From DASPXY01 sp038227745 (GTDB lineage Bacteria; Planctomycetota; Planctomycetia; Gemmatales; Gemmataceae): 13,037 bases of DNA. Below, one piece after another: positions 1-6,716 of the stretch. How positions within the stretch are numbered: position 1 is the first letter of the stretch; the number at the start of each line of letters is the position of its first letter. Where the stretch lies: the NCBI GenBank assembly GCA_038227745.1, contig JBBRPS010000223.1, forward strand, positions 1-13,037. The letters run 5' to 3'. Below the pieces are notes generated by a model. The model saw only the letters and a list, made by a program, of their open reading frames with translations, searched no databases and was not told the origin of the DNA. The position numbers and the translations under genes were made by a program.

Positions 1-1257
1 AAGGTATTCCTTATCGGACAGGAGGGCTCCTTCCGCATTGTTCGGTGAAATGTTGAGCTGCAACAGTCCGTTGAGACGCGCATGGCAGGCGTTGAGCTGG
101 GATTGGAGCTTCTGCCTGCGGGCCGCGGAGAACTCAGCCTGAGCGGCGTGGCTCTGTTTGAGTCTGGCGAACGCATAGTCCAGGAATGACTGCGGAAGCC
201 GCAGCCCGTTGAGCAGTCCGGTGAACTGCGTCTCGATCTCCTCCTCGCGCGTCCAGGATCGCTGTGTACAGCCGGCGGCACTACGCGTGCAGTGGTAGTA
301 GACGTGCCCCTTCTGCCGTTCCGCGGTGATCGGGCCGCCGCAGCTGCCGCAGACCATGACGCAGCCGCCGAAGGCGAACAGGTGGCGGCGATATCGCCCT
401 TTCCGCCTGCGTCCGATGGCCTCCTGCACGCGGCTGAATAGCGTCTTGCTGACGAGCGCCTCGTGCTGGATGTTCTCGGTGTATAGCGTGCCGTTGTAGC
501 GGATGACGCCGTAGTAGTAGGGGTTCGTGAGCAGGGTCCACACGGCGGTCTTGCTCATCTTCTTGCCGTTCTTGCCGCGCAGGCCGATCCGATAACTGAG
601 AGTCCGCAGGGCTACCAGCGCGTGCGTCCCGCGCGCCGCTTCGTCGAAGAGCCTGGCGATGAGCGGTCCGTCGATCGGGTCGATCTCTTCGCGGCGCAGC
701 GGCCGTCCGAGTTCCAGGAGACGTAGGTACTTCTGCGGTTCGTCACGGCCCTTCGTGATGTGCCCGTCGCGGTTGATGTTGAAGTAGCCGGGCGGGACCA
801 TGCCCGGGTACTCCCCCTTGAGGAGCTTGCTCTCGATGTCGCGGATGACGAACTGACTTGTGTCGTCGCTACTCTTCTTTGCCATCGCGAAGTGGATCTG
901 CATCATGAACTTGTCGTCCGGGTTATTCGTGTACGTCTTCTCGGGCGTGGCGATCTCTCGGACGGCCCCCTCGTCCATCATGTAAATCAGACGCCCTCCG
1001 TCGAAGCTGTTCCGCGCGAGGCGCGTCAGGTGGTACGTGAGGATGCCGTCGGCCTCCCCGCGCTCCAACCGCCGCAGCATATCGCCGAACAGCGGCCGAC
1101 CAACCTTGTACGCCGTCTGGTTCTCGACGGAAAGATCGACCACGACCAGGCCGTGCCGCGCCGCGTGCTCCAGAAGCAGGCGCTTCTGCGCGTCGGTCCC
1201 GAGGATCTGACGGTCCTCGCGGTCGGTCGATTTCCGGCAGTAGAGGAGGTACTTCAT
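1..1257 (-). CDS. Serine recombinase (resolvase/invertase family, large type), C-terminus cut by window edge
   Basis: Site-specific DNA recombinase that would integrate or excise the element through a phosphoserine intermediate. The frame stays open for 419 codons from the ATG at 1257 to base 1. The N-terminal catalytic domain has Y6-x-R8-x-S10, with S10 the likely nucleophile, and an LTRLARNSFDGG segment (about residues 77-88) carrying the conserved arginines. The central recombinase domain (about 150-290) includes GxxPPGY near 152-158 and the NPYYYGVI segment near 245-252. A zinc ribbon follows, with C303, C306, C323 and C330, then a coiled-coil-like stretch (about 365-400). The ATG is the first start after an in-frame stop upstream; no clear Shine-Dalgarno is visible. 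It is the last gene of the minus-strand unit, 85 bp beyond the 58-aa gene. Confidence 0.93.
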   Translation of the reverse strand, partial: MKYLLYCRKSTDREDRQILGTDAQKRLLLEHAARHGLVVVDLSVENQTAYKVGRPLFGDMLRRLERGEADGILTYHLTRLARNSFDGGRLIYMMDEGAVREIATPEKTYTNNPDDKFMMQIHFAMAKKSSDDTSQFVIRDIESKLLKGEYPGMVPPGYFNINRDGHITKGRDEPQKYLRLLELGRPLRREEIDPIDGPLIARLFDEAARGTHALVALRTLSYRIGLRGKNGKKMSKTAVWTLLTNPYYYGVIRYNGTLYTENIQHEALVSKTLFSRVQEAIGRRRKGRYRRHLFAFGGCVMVCGSCGGPITAERQKGHVYYHCTRSAAGCTQRSWTREEEIETQFTGLLNGLRLPQSFLDYAFARLKQSHAAQAEFSAARRQKLQSQLNACHARLNGLLQLNISPNNAEGALLSDKEYL

Positions 1258-1342
1258 GGGTGGGCCGCGGCACGGGCTGGGGTGGCTTACCAGCGCGCGC
1301 GGAGATGTGAAATTGACTTGTCGCCTGGAGATAGGGTGGCGC

Positions 1343-1519
1343 CTAGCCAGTTTTCAAGCCGGGGGAAGGGGGGGGCGAGCCGGCCCCAGTGACGAACGCG
1401 ATAAGCTGGATCAGCCGCTCGGCATATTCCCGTGCCTGGTCGTCGGTCAGCTCCTTGCCCGTCTCCTTGCGGTAGACCTCGCGGAACTCGGCCACGTCCT
1501 GAGCGGTCAACCGGATCAT
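1343..1519 (-). CDS. Small helical protein (58 aa) of element replication cassette
   Basis: A complete 58-codon frame starting at the ATG at 1519 and ending in TAG at 1343-1345. The ATG overlaps the stop of the primase gene as ATGA, so the two are almost certainly translationally coupled; this decides the start. The sequence is an amphipathic helical pattern: LTAQDVAEFREVYRKETG, then ELTDDQAREYAERLIQLIAF, followed by a proline/glycine tail. I recall similarly built small proteins (LT/S..D..EF...Y....G..L....A...A..LI) beside recombinases and primases in other mobile elements, but no function is known to me. A competing minus-strand frame over 1287-1553 reads as arginine/proline-rich noise and is not favoured. 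Confidence 0.75.
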   Translation of the reverse strand: MIRLTAQDVAEFREVYRKETGKELTDDQAREYAERLIQLIAFVTGAGSPPPSPGLKTG

Positions 1520-2616
1520 CGGGGATCGGGGGAAACGTGGGCCGATTTGCCATTGCCGAACTCGCCCGGCTTCGGCGCCGCTGCCGCTGCTCTCTGGATG
1601 CTGACGTCCACCTGGATCAGGACGGTCACGGCTCGCTCTTCACCCGTTCCCCGCCCCTCAAGCTGCCGCTTGGCCCGCTCGCGCCGCTCGATGCTTTCGT
1701 GCACGGCCCGCAGTTCCCGCTCCGGCAGCGGCACGGAGTTCTTCTGGTTCCATTCCTTCAGGCCGCCCCAGCCCGCCGTCTCCCAGAGATGCTCCGGCAG
1801 TCGGCCGAGGATGCCCCCGACGATCGCGGCGGCCGTGGCGTTGCGCCGTCCCTCGGGAACGCCGTCCAGATCGTTCGGTCCCCGCTGCGGTTGCCTGCCC
1901 TCGCCTGCGTGATGCGCGCTCCGTTCCGCTCTTCCTGGCTTTTCGGTGCCGTGGAACACCTCCCATGCGTCGAGAACACTCCGGACGGCAGCGAGGTCAT
2001 AGGGGGGAATCGTGTCGGCATTATTGATGAGGAGGCGGCACAGGAACGGATGCCCGGGGTCTTTGAATTGATAGGTGCCGGGCACGCGCAGCACCTGCGT
2101 CAGCAGGGCGGCGTTCTCGTCGCCGCGCAGCGCCGAGACGAGCCGCCGGTTGAGCGCCGCGGCCTCGCGGATTCCCTCTTCCTTCCGCTGTGGCATGATC
2201 CGGAAGATGACGTGGAAGCCGTGGCCCGTTTCGATCAGCCAGTGCGGCTTGAGGGGGAACGGCAGCAGGCGTTGCGTCAGATAGTCGTCCTTCCGCCGGT
2301 CGATCTCCGCCGCCGGGAGCGTGCGCCGCTCTGAAGCGGACACCAGGTCCACGTCCACGCCCAGGTTGCGGTACACGAGCAGGCCTTCCTTGGTTCGTGC
2401 GTCCCCGAATGCCTGCAACGAGAAACAGACGGCGCACCGCTGCCGCTGCTTGCGTCGCGCAACGGCGAGGCTGAAGGAGCGCGCCGAGAGCGCCTTCGCC
2501 GGATCTTTGGCCTCGGTGTCGTCGTAATACTGCATCCAGGAGCCGGGGTGGGCGGCGAGGAATTGTGTCGGCGGGATCTGCGGTGTCTGCCGGAGGGTGG
2601 CGAGGGCGGAAATCAT
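1516..2616 (-). CDS. Archaeo-eukaryotic-type primase (RepB-like) with C-terminal PriCT domain
   Basis: Likely primes replication of the element. In 366-aa numbering, the metal-binding motif VDVDLV contains D88 and D90. About 40 residues on, an ETGHGFHVIF segment gives the glycine-rich/histidine motif of AEP primases (H135). The segment LRVPGTYQFKDPGHP (about 176-190) matches the third conserved region of plasmid primases. A PriCT-1-type helical domain follows (about 264-326): GRRNATAAAIVGGILGRLP, then LKEWNQKN, ending in ERELRAVHESIERRE. The ATG at 2616 overlaps the upstream DUF5659 stop as ATGA, so I prefer it over a GTG at 2652 that would add 12 residues. The gene ends in an ATGA overlap with the 58-aa gene. 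No helicase domain is present. Confidence 0.85.
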   Translation of the reverse strand: MISALATLRQTPQIPPTQFLAAHPGSWMQYYDDTEAKDPAKALSARSFSLAVARRKQRQRCAVCFSLQAFGDARTKEGLLVYRNLGVDVDLVSASERRTLPAAEIDRRKDDYLTQRLLPFPLKPHWLIETGHGFHVIFRIMPQRKEEGIREAAALNRRLVSALRGDENAALLTQVLRVPGTYQFKDPGHPFLCRLLINNADTIPPYDLAAVRSVLDAWEVFHGTEKPGRAERSAHHAGEGRQPQRGPNDLDGVPEGRRNATAAAIVGGILGRLPEHLWETAGWGGLKEWNQKNSVPLPERELRAVHESIERRERAKRQLEGRGTGEERAVTVLIQVDVSIQRAAAAAPKPGEFGNGKSAHVSPDPR

Positions 2617-2891
2617 GGAAGGGTGGGCAAGAAATCGGAGCAAGAGGAACACGTTTTCATGGGTGACCGGCTCTTGAGCTGCCGGAGCGCGGCGAACAGG
2701 CGGGCCGGGACAACGATCGTCGGCACGCCGCGCCAGTAGAGCCGCAGCAACGCGTGAAGATGGCGGTCGGCCACAAACCGATATTCGACCTTCTTGGGGC
2801 CGAGCCGTCTGCAGCTGGCGAGAACGGCGCCTTGGCAGAGGACAAAGCTGGCCAGGTACGGGTCAGAGATCGTGTGGTGCGGCGGGTGCAT
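2613..2891 (-). CDS. DUF5659-type small protein
   Basis: 92 aa from the ATG at 2891. The core ISDPYLASFVLCQGAVL, a beta-rich middle KVEYRFVADR, then a helix and VPTIVVPARLFAALRQLKSR matches the DUF5659 pattern as I remember it: DLYLAAFL..G, F.F.., Y..G..V.A..F....R.LK. The function of the family is unknown, but such genes sit next to element primases. Its stop overlaps the primase start (ATGA). The start is uncertain: a GTG at 3029, preceded by AAGGA about 10 nt upstream, would give 138 aa. The extra 46 residues are arginine-rich, unlike the family, and would overlap the tandem repeat at 2948-2985. The C-terminal tail (MKTCSSCSDFLPTLP) is non-family sequence with a CSSC motif. Confidence 0.68.
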   Translation of the reverse strand: MHPPHHTISDPYLASFVLCQGAVLASCRRLGPKKVEYRFVADRHLHALLRLYWRGVPTIVVPARLFAALRQLKSRSPMKTCSSCSDFLPTLP

Positions 2892-2947
2892 CTGGCGGTA
2901 CGGGGAAAAAGACGCGGCCACGATGCGTCGATCCGCCCGCCGAGTCC

Positions 2948-2985
2948 CTGGTACGGTTCTGATGAAACTGGCACGGTTCTGGTGA
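2948..2985. repeat. Tandem direct repeat, 2 x 18 bp at 20-bp period (candidate operator)
   Basis: Two copies of CTGG(T/C)ACGGTTCTG(A/G)TGA, at 2948-2965 and 2968-2985, match at 16 of 18 positions. The start-to-start period is 20 bp, about two helical turns, so both copies present the same DNA face. They lie 57-94 bp upstream of the preferred DUF5659 start and downstream of the winged-helix regulator gene. OmpR/PhoB-type winged helices typically bind tandem direct repeats, so autoregulation or control of the downstream cassette is a reasonable inference. If the GTG at 3029 is the true start, the repeat would be coding. Confidence 0.6.
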
Positions 2986-3072
2986 GCCCCGTTTTTCGGC
3001 ATCCGCCAGGGCTCAAGCGGAATGGTCACTTCGGAAAAATCCTTCTTTCGCCTGCTTGACCTGTGCCGGGCC

Positions 3073-3969
3073 CTACACCACCACGCGCCTGCGCAGGCGG
3101 TATCCTTCCCCCTTGTTCGTGGTGACGATCAGCCGGTCGATGCCGGGAATTGTCTTCTTGGCCCGACGCTTGAGATCCTGGCAGAAACTGGCTTCGTCGG
3201 CGGAGTCCCGGCTGCCCGTCTGCTGTGACACAAAGTGCTTGATGTCCGCGTAGGGGACGAAGCGGTCGAGCTGCTGCGCCAGGCATCGGAGGAGGTGGTA
3301 CTCCTTGGAGCCGACGGGCACTTCTCCGAGCCAGGTATCGCCGACCGTGACTGCACCGCTCTGTGGATCAAACCGGACGTCCCCGCCGTTGCGGAGGAGG
3401 TGCGTCCGGTTGATAACCGTGAGAGACTCCCCGAGGCGGAGCATCTCCAACAGAGACACGTAGGTGGCATGGACAGTCGCCTCCTCCTTCGGGCGGTCAA
3501 TCCCGTACAGCACCAGCGCGCTCCGGTATGCGAGGAGCCTCCTGTGCCCCACATCGGTGAGACGACCACGTCGGCGGAAGAACCATTCGCAGCCGGTGTC
3601 CGCCGACTCCGAGGTTCCGAGTTGCCAGAGGCAGGCGTCGATTCTCCGGACTTCGCCTCGCAGCCGCAGCTCTACAGCGAGCCAGCCCAAGAATGCGTCC
3701 CGGTCGAGTCGCCAGAGAAGCAGCTGGCGGCGGTCGACCGTGCTGAAGCAGCGATTGCAGAGGTAACGCTCTCCGAGCAGGTACGGCACGCCCTCGTCGC
3801 AATGCGGACAGCTTGAGACGGGATTCGCTCCGGGCTCGTCGCGGAGAATCCTCATCGTTCGGAGTGTCCGCAGCGCCGCCTCGTGCGGGCCATCGAGGTC
3901 CTCGGCAGCGACGTCGGGCGGCCCTTCCTGATCCAGCAGGCCGATGAGGAACTCAAGATTCGCGTGCAT
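3073..3969 (-). CDS. Zinc-ribbon plus OmpR-type winged-helix DNA-binding protein
   Basis: 298 aa, probable transcription or replication regulator of the element. A four-cysteine ribbon is formed by CPHC (C54, C57) and CNRC (C71, C74). A helical middle region follows, with the odd segment CEWFFRRRGRLTDVGHRRL (about 127-145), which may form another helix-turn-helix. The C-terminal 95 residues (about 200-294) look like a trans_reg_C/OmpR effector domain: beta strands, then VGSKEYHLLRCLAQQLDRFV, then a recognition-helix region DEASFCQDLKRRAKKTIPG, ending in the wing IVTTNKGEGYRLR. There is no receiver domain, so it is not a classical response regulator. Its ATG lies inside the end of the 400-aa gene (17-bp overlap), suggesting coupled expression of the pair. 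Confidence 0.72.
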   Translation of the reverse strand: MHANLEFLIGLLDQEGPPDVAAEDLDGPHEAALRTLRTMRILRDEPGANPVSSCPHCDEGVPYLLGERYLCNRCFSTVDRRQLLLWRLDRDAFLGWLAVELRLRGEVRRIDACLWQLGTSESADTGCEWFFRRRGRLTDVGHRRLLAYRSALVLYGIDRPKEEATVHATYVSLLEMLRLGESLTVINRTHLLRNGGDVRFDPQSGAVTVGDTWLGEVPVGSKEYHLLRCLAQQLDRFVPYADIKHFVSQQTGSRDSADEASFCQDLKRRAKKTIPGIDRLIVTTNKGEGYRLRRRVVV

Positions 3970-5155
3970 GCCACAAACCCCAGCGCCGCAAACAATCTCG
4001 GAAGCGATTCCCGAGCGGCGTCTGGCTGAGGTTGCAGCGGTTGGGCCACAGGCGGATACGGTAATTCTTGCTGCCGCCAGCGAGGCGCAACCGGACCTGC
4101 AGTTCCGCGTAGCTCACCCGCAGCCGTGCCAGCGTGATCGGGTCGATGTGGGAATGGAGGAGTTGCTCGATGGCATCCATGCCGTCGCCAGGGAGAACCT
4201 CCAGTTTGAGCTGTCGCTGGCCGGCACGCGCGGGCTCACGCAGGTGCAAGGTGTTGACGCAGACCTGTTCCATGTCCGGCGCGTCGGGCAGGGGATGGAA
4301 CGGCCGCTTGAGGATGTCCAGGTCGAACGCATCGGCCTCGCACGCGACGGGAGAGCCGAGGACCGTTTGCCCGAACAGGGCAAACAGTCGGGCAATGCGG
4401 TCGCGGGAGCGCAGGGGAGATTTGAGAAGGACGGTGCCGTCGTCGGGGTGGTACACGAAGAACACCGGAAGTGCCGGTCGCAGCCGCTGCGTCATCGGCT
4501 GCCCGTCCTCGGTGAAGGTGTCGAAGAACTGCAACCGGTCGGCGACCTGGCCGGCGAAACAGACCCCCTCGGGGAGCCGGTGCGCATTCACGCTGCAGAA
4601 GCGGCCGGCTGCCCGGACCTGGAAGAATGTCCGCAGCGCCTCCGCCAGTGCCGTCGCACTGTCGTCCAGATTCGGCAGGACGAGTCTCGGCGGCGCCTGG
4701 GCGACGCCCCACGATTCCCCCTCGGGGATGTCCTGGTGGAGGAATACCTCGTGGAAGAGGAGGGGGTGATGCAGGAAGAACCAGAGGGCGAGTGGGGTTC
4801 CGCTCGGGACAGAATCGGGCGGCAACTCCCCCTCATCCGCGGCCTCGACCAGGTGCGCGACTGCCTCGGCTCCGGCCATGTCGTTGACCGTGGCGAGTTC
4901 CAGTTCCACCTGCGCGTGCTGCTCGTGTGATAGCTCAGCCAGCGCGGCCGCCCATCGACGATGGTCTCCCGGCCACGGCGGTGAAGAGAGCGTCTGCTCA
5001 AAGGGGATGTTCCGTCGGCGGCAGTAGTCCGCAAACGGCTCGGTTCCGTAGACGCTGCGGAGGAATTGTTCGGGTTGAAAGAGGCGGGCGAACATAGCCG
5101 GCGGCGCGGGACTGGAGGTGGCCGAGCGTACACCCTCTCGAAGAGCGCCGTCCAT
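3953..5155 (-). CDS. Protein of unknown function (400 aa), first gene of the minus-strand unit
   Basis: I do not recognise a named family. The ATG at 5155 is chosen because GAGGGA stands 8-9 nt upstream; the frame stays open to 5398 but the extra 81 residues are low-complexity and unlike the rest, and an ATG at 5095 is a second option. After the start comes FARLFQPEQFLRSVYGTE, then a helical region, a hydrophobic stretch PLALWFFLHHPLLFHEVFLH (not a clear membrane helix), then VFFVYHPDDGTVLLKSPLRS with the look of a beta-rich domain. The C-terminal 65 residues (LARLRVSYAELQVRLRLAGG then NYRIRLWPNRCNL) form alternating strands ending in a short helix. It is soluble, tryptophan/histidine-rich and co-encoded with the winged-helix protein. 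Confidence 0.75.
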   Translation of the reverse strand: MDGALREGVRSATSSPAPPAMFARLFQPEQFLRSVYGTEPFADYCRRRNIPFEQTLSSPPWPGDHRRWAAALAELSHEQHAQVELELATVNDMAGAEAVAHLVEAADEGELPPDSVPSGTPLALWFFLHHPLLFHEVFLHQDIPEGESWGVAQAPPRLVLPNLDDSATALAEALRTFFQVRAAGRFCSVNAHRLPEGVCFAGQVADRLQFFDTFTEDGQPMTQRLRPALPVFFVYHPDDGTVLLKSPLRSRDRIARLFALFGQTVLGSPVACEADAFDLDILKRPFHPLPDAPDMEQVCVNTLHLREPARAGQRQLKLEVLPGDGMDAIEQLLHSHIDPITLARLRVSYAELQVRLRLAGGSKNYRIRLWPNRCNLSQTPLGNRFRDCLRRWGLWHARES

Positions 5156-5259
5156 TCCATTTCCCTCGACAGTTGCGGCGCCCGAGTGCGCGATGACACA
5201 GGCAGAGGGCAGTCTCGTGTCTGTTTTGCCGTTCGGCCGGTGCCTATGATCGAAGGACC
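5156..5259. promoter_or_regulatory. Divergent intergenic region between two operons
   Basis: About 104 bp separate the start of the 400-aa gene (minus) and the replication-relaxation gene (plus), so both promoters probably lie here. On the plus strand a TATGAT at 5245-5250 could be a -10, but no good -35 stands 16-18 bp upstream and it is only 9 bp from the ATG. A dyad GACAC...GTGTC with a 17-nt spacer lies near 5193-5222. The Shine-Dalgarno of the minus gene (GAGGGA) is at the left end. Promoter positions are not resolved. Confidence 0.35.
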
Positions 5260-5943
5260 ATGCCGTCGCCCGCTCTTCCTGCTTCCAGGCACAGCATCCG
5301 GTTCTCACGGGAGCGAGACACCCGCATCTGCTGGCTTTTGGACATGCATCCCGTGACCGCTTCCATGTTGGTGCAGATCGGTTGGTTCCCCAGCACAAAC
5401 AAAGCCCTCAGGCGGCTCAACCGCCTGGTTCGTCGCAGGCGCATCCGCTTGGTCGGGACTGTCAGCCTGAAGACTGCCGGACGGCCGGAAAACGTCTACT
5501 GCCGGTGGACGCCCAAATTCAACCAGCTGCTCCACGACGTGCAACTCACGCAGATGTGTTTCCAGCTGGATGCCGAGAAAATTCTTCGCGGGCCGCATGT
5601 GCTCGATATGGCGGTGCGCCCGGACGCCGAGGTGTGGATCAACGGTACCGTGTATTACCTGGAGTGGGACCGGGGCACGATGAGCTACGCGCAGATCGTG
5701 CGGCATCGGTTCCGGAAATATGAGCAGTGCAAACATCTGGCCCTTTGGGTCTGTTCCACGGACGTGCGGCGGGAGGGGCTTCGGACGCGGGCCGAGAGCA
5801 TCCGCACTGTCGCGCTGTTCACGACCGCACGCGAGGCGCTGGCTTCGCCCCACCGATCAATCTGGATCGACTACCGGGGGGAAAAAGCGACCCTGCCCCG
5901 GCAAAAAAGAGGGGTAGAAAACGGGGGCAGAAACAGGGGGTAA
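5260..5943 (+). CDS. Replication-relaxation (MobI-like) family protein
   Basis: 227 aa. The family (replication-relaxation, PF13814) is associated with relaxation of plasmid DNA for replication or mobilization. The N-terminal third is a winged-helix-like region: RDTRICWLLDMHPVTASMLV, then NKALRRLNRLVRRRRIRLVG, a beta hairpin, and YCRWTPKFNQLLHDV. The C-terminal half has the family signature RPDAEVW (D122), VYYLEWDRGT (E135, D137, T140), then a helix HRFRKYE, and a strand LALWVCST. The E-x-D-x-G-T pattern resembles a nuclease-type core. The ATG at 5260 has GAAGGA 2 nt upstream, which is close. It is divergent from the 400-aa gene across about 104 bp. Its last 30 codons are made of A-tracts and G-tracts. 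Confidence 0.8.
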   Translation: MPSPALPASRHSIRFSRERDTRICWLLDMHPVTASMLVQIGWFPSTNKALRRLNRLVRRRRIRLVGTVSLKTAGRPENVYCRWTPKFNQLLHDVQLTQMCFQLDAEKILRGPHVLDMAVRPDAEVWINGTVYYLEWDRGTMSYAQIVRHRFRKYEQCKHLALWVCSTDVRREGLRTRAESIRTVALFTTAREALASPHRSIWIDYRGEKATLPRQKRGVENGGRNRG

Positions 5944-5950
5944 AATGGGG
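5911..5950 (+). other. G-tract array, potential G-quadruplex
   Basis: Four runs of four or five G are separated by A-rich loops of 8, 8 and 6 nt: 5911-5914, 5923-5927, 5936-5940 and 5947-5950. A further six-G run is at 5876-5881. The units look like degenerate repeats of GGGG(T/C)AGAAA at 11-13 bp spacing. The array spans the last codons and the stop (5941-5943) of the replication-relaxation gene and sits 10 bp before the palindrome at 5961-5976. It could be a G-quadruplex, an iteron-like site or part of an oriT. Confidence 0.5.
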
Positions 5951-5960
5951 ACTTTCTCAC

Positions 5961-5976
5961 CCCCCGCATGCGGGGG
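5961..5976. repeat. Perfect 16-bp palindrome CCCCCGCATGCGGGGG
   Basis: The 16 bases are their own reverse complement. As RNA they would form a short GC stem with a tight loop, so they might stop transcripts coming from both sides, but no U-tract follows directly on either strand. As DNA they are a symmetric protein-binding or cruciform site just after the replication-relaxation gene and the G-tract array, a reasonable place for a transfer or replication origin. Confidence 0.55.
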
Positions 5977-5982
5977 CGCGGC

Positions 5983-6135
5983 TCATCTGGTCTTGACCCA
6001 CGCAAAACACTCGGTCTCGGCAGGCGAGAAAAATGTGCGAGGCTCGTCCCGGGCGAGTCCCGCCAGTGCGATGCCGAGCGTGCGACCCATCGACTGCCAG
6101 GGCGGCAACAGGACAACCTCCCCACCAGCTTTCAC
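5983..6135 (-). CDS. Possible small protein (50 aa), unknown
   Basis: A minus-strand frame from a GTG at 6135 to a TGA at 5983-5985; upstream the frame is closed by a stop after about 14 more codons. The product has a natural-looking composition: VVLLPPWQSMGRTLGIALAG, then LARDEPRTFFSPAETECFAW, ending in VKTR. No Shine-Dalgarno is visible before the GTG. It follows the pilin fragment on the same strand and ends next to the palindrome, so it may be the tail of a broken gene. I do not recognise it. Confidence 0.3.
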   Translation of the reverse strand: MKAGGEVVLLPPWQSMGRTLGIALAGLARDEPRTFFSPAETECFAWVKTR

Positions 6136-6169
6136 GGCGAGGAGGTCGTAGGAAATCGTGATGAAACGT

Positions 6170-6442
6170 CTACCGTGTCACGCTGATGCCGTTCGTCGCG
6201 CGCTCAGCTCCCGGAGCCGAAACGGTGATGCGGCCCTTGCCGTCCTGCACGATCGCGTAGCGCGTGCCGGTGCCGGTGGCCGTGACTTGCGGATCCTTCG
6301 GGATGTTCGTCAGGTACGAACCCGTGAGCATGCGGAGGTTGACGCCCAAATACGGAGCGGCAGTGCATGTGGCGGGATCAAGACTGGTCTGGCAGATCGT
6401 CTTCGCCGTGCCCGTCGGGATGCCGGAGGGCAGGTTGCCATT
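6170..6442 (-). pseudogene. C-terminal fragment of a type IV pilin-like protein
   Basis: The minus frame here reads as the C-terminal half of a bacterial pilin/pseudopilin: SNGNLPSGIPTG, then ICQTSLDPATC (two cysteines), then LGVNLRMLTGSYLTNIPKDP, then GTGTRYAIVQDGKGRITVSA and PGAE. The pattern of a disulfide pair, 'Y L . . I P . D P', 'G T G Y . I' and 'R I T V . A P . A E' is typical of many type IV pilin tails. The hydrophobic N-terminal helix and prepilin peptidase site are absent: the frame runs on to 6541 but there it is antisense to another convincing gene. No start or ribosome site precedes it, so it is probably not a working pilin. Confidence 0.55.
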
Positions 6443-6713
6443 GGAGATCGTCGATGCGGTGGGCAAGCTGTACGCGCTTCCGCCGGGCATCGATCCCACG
6501 GTCGCGACGATCGTGGACGTGGATGCGCTACGGAAGACCAATACGTTCTACGCAAAGGCGGAGAACGGCGATACTCTCGTCGTCACCGCCGACCGGGCGA
6601 TCCTCTACGATCCCAAGAAGAAGATCATCCTCGACGTCGTGCCCGTGCAGATACAGCCGCAGGGCGCAAACCGGTCGTCTGCGGTAGACACTCCGGCGAA
6701 GAGCGGGGGGTAA
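6420..6713 (+). CDS. Small protein upstream of the coupling ATPase, probably lacking its N-terminal membrane segment
   Basis: 97 aa from the ATG at 6420; the frame is open further upstream but is antisense to the pilin fragment there. The core IVDAVGKLYALPPGIDPTVA, TIVDVDALRKTNTFYAKAEN, GDTLVVTADRAILYDPKKKI and ILDVVPVQIQ resembles a family of small single-pass envelope proteins that I know best from Patescibacteria ('VGK...LP....PT.ATV.D...L....FF..A.NGD..L.....AI.Y.P...KI..V.P'). Those have an N-terminal membrane helix, which is missing here. The TAA stop is 3 nt before the coupling-ATPase ATG, which supports real co-expression. Role unknown; a link to a secretion or pilus apparatus is a guess. 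Confidence 0.6.
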   Translation: MPEGRLPLEIVDAVGKLYALPPGIDPTVATIVDVDALRKTNTFYAKAENGDTLVVTADRAILYDPKKKIILDVVPVQIQPQGANRSSAVDTPAKSGG

Positions 6714-6716
6714 GCG

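Noticed and set aside
760..1392. Long plus-strand open frame
   Set aside because: Antisense to the clearly coding serine recombinase; the product has no family pattern.
1432..2334. 300-codon plus-strand open frame
   Set aside because: Antisense to the primase, whose motifs are convincing; a by-product of high GC.
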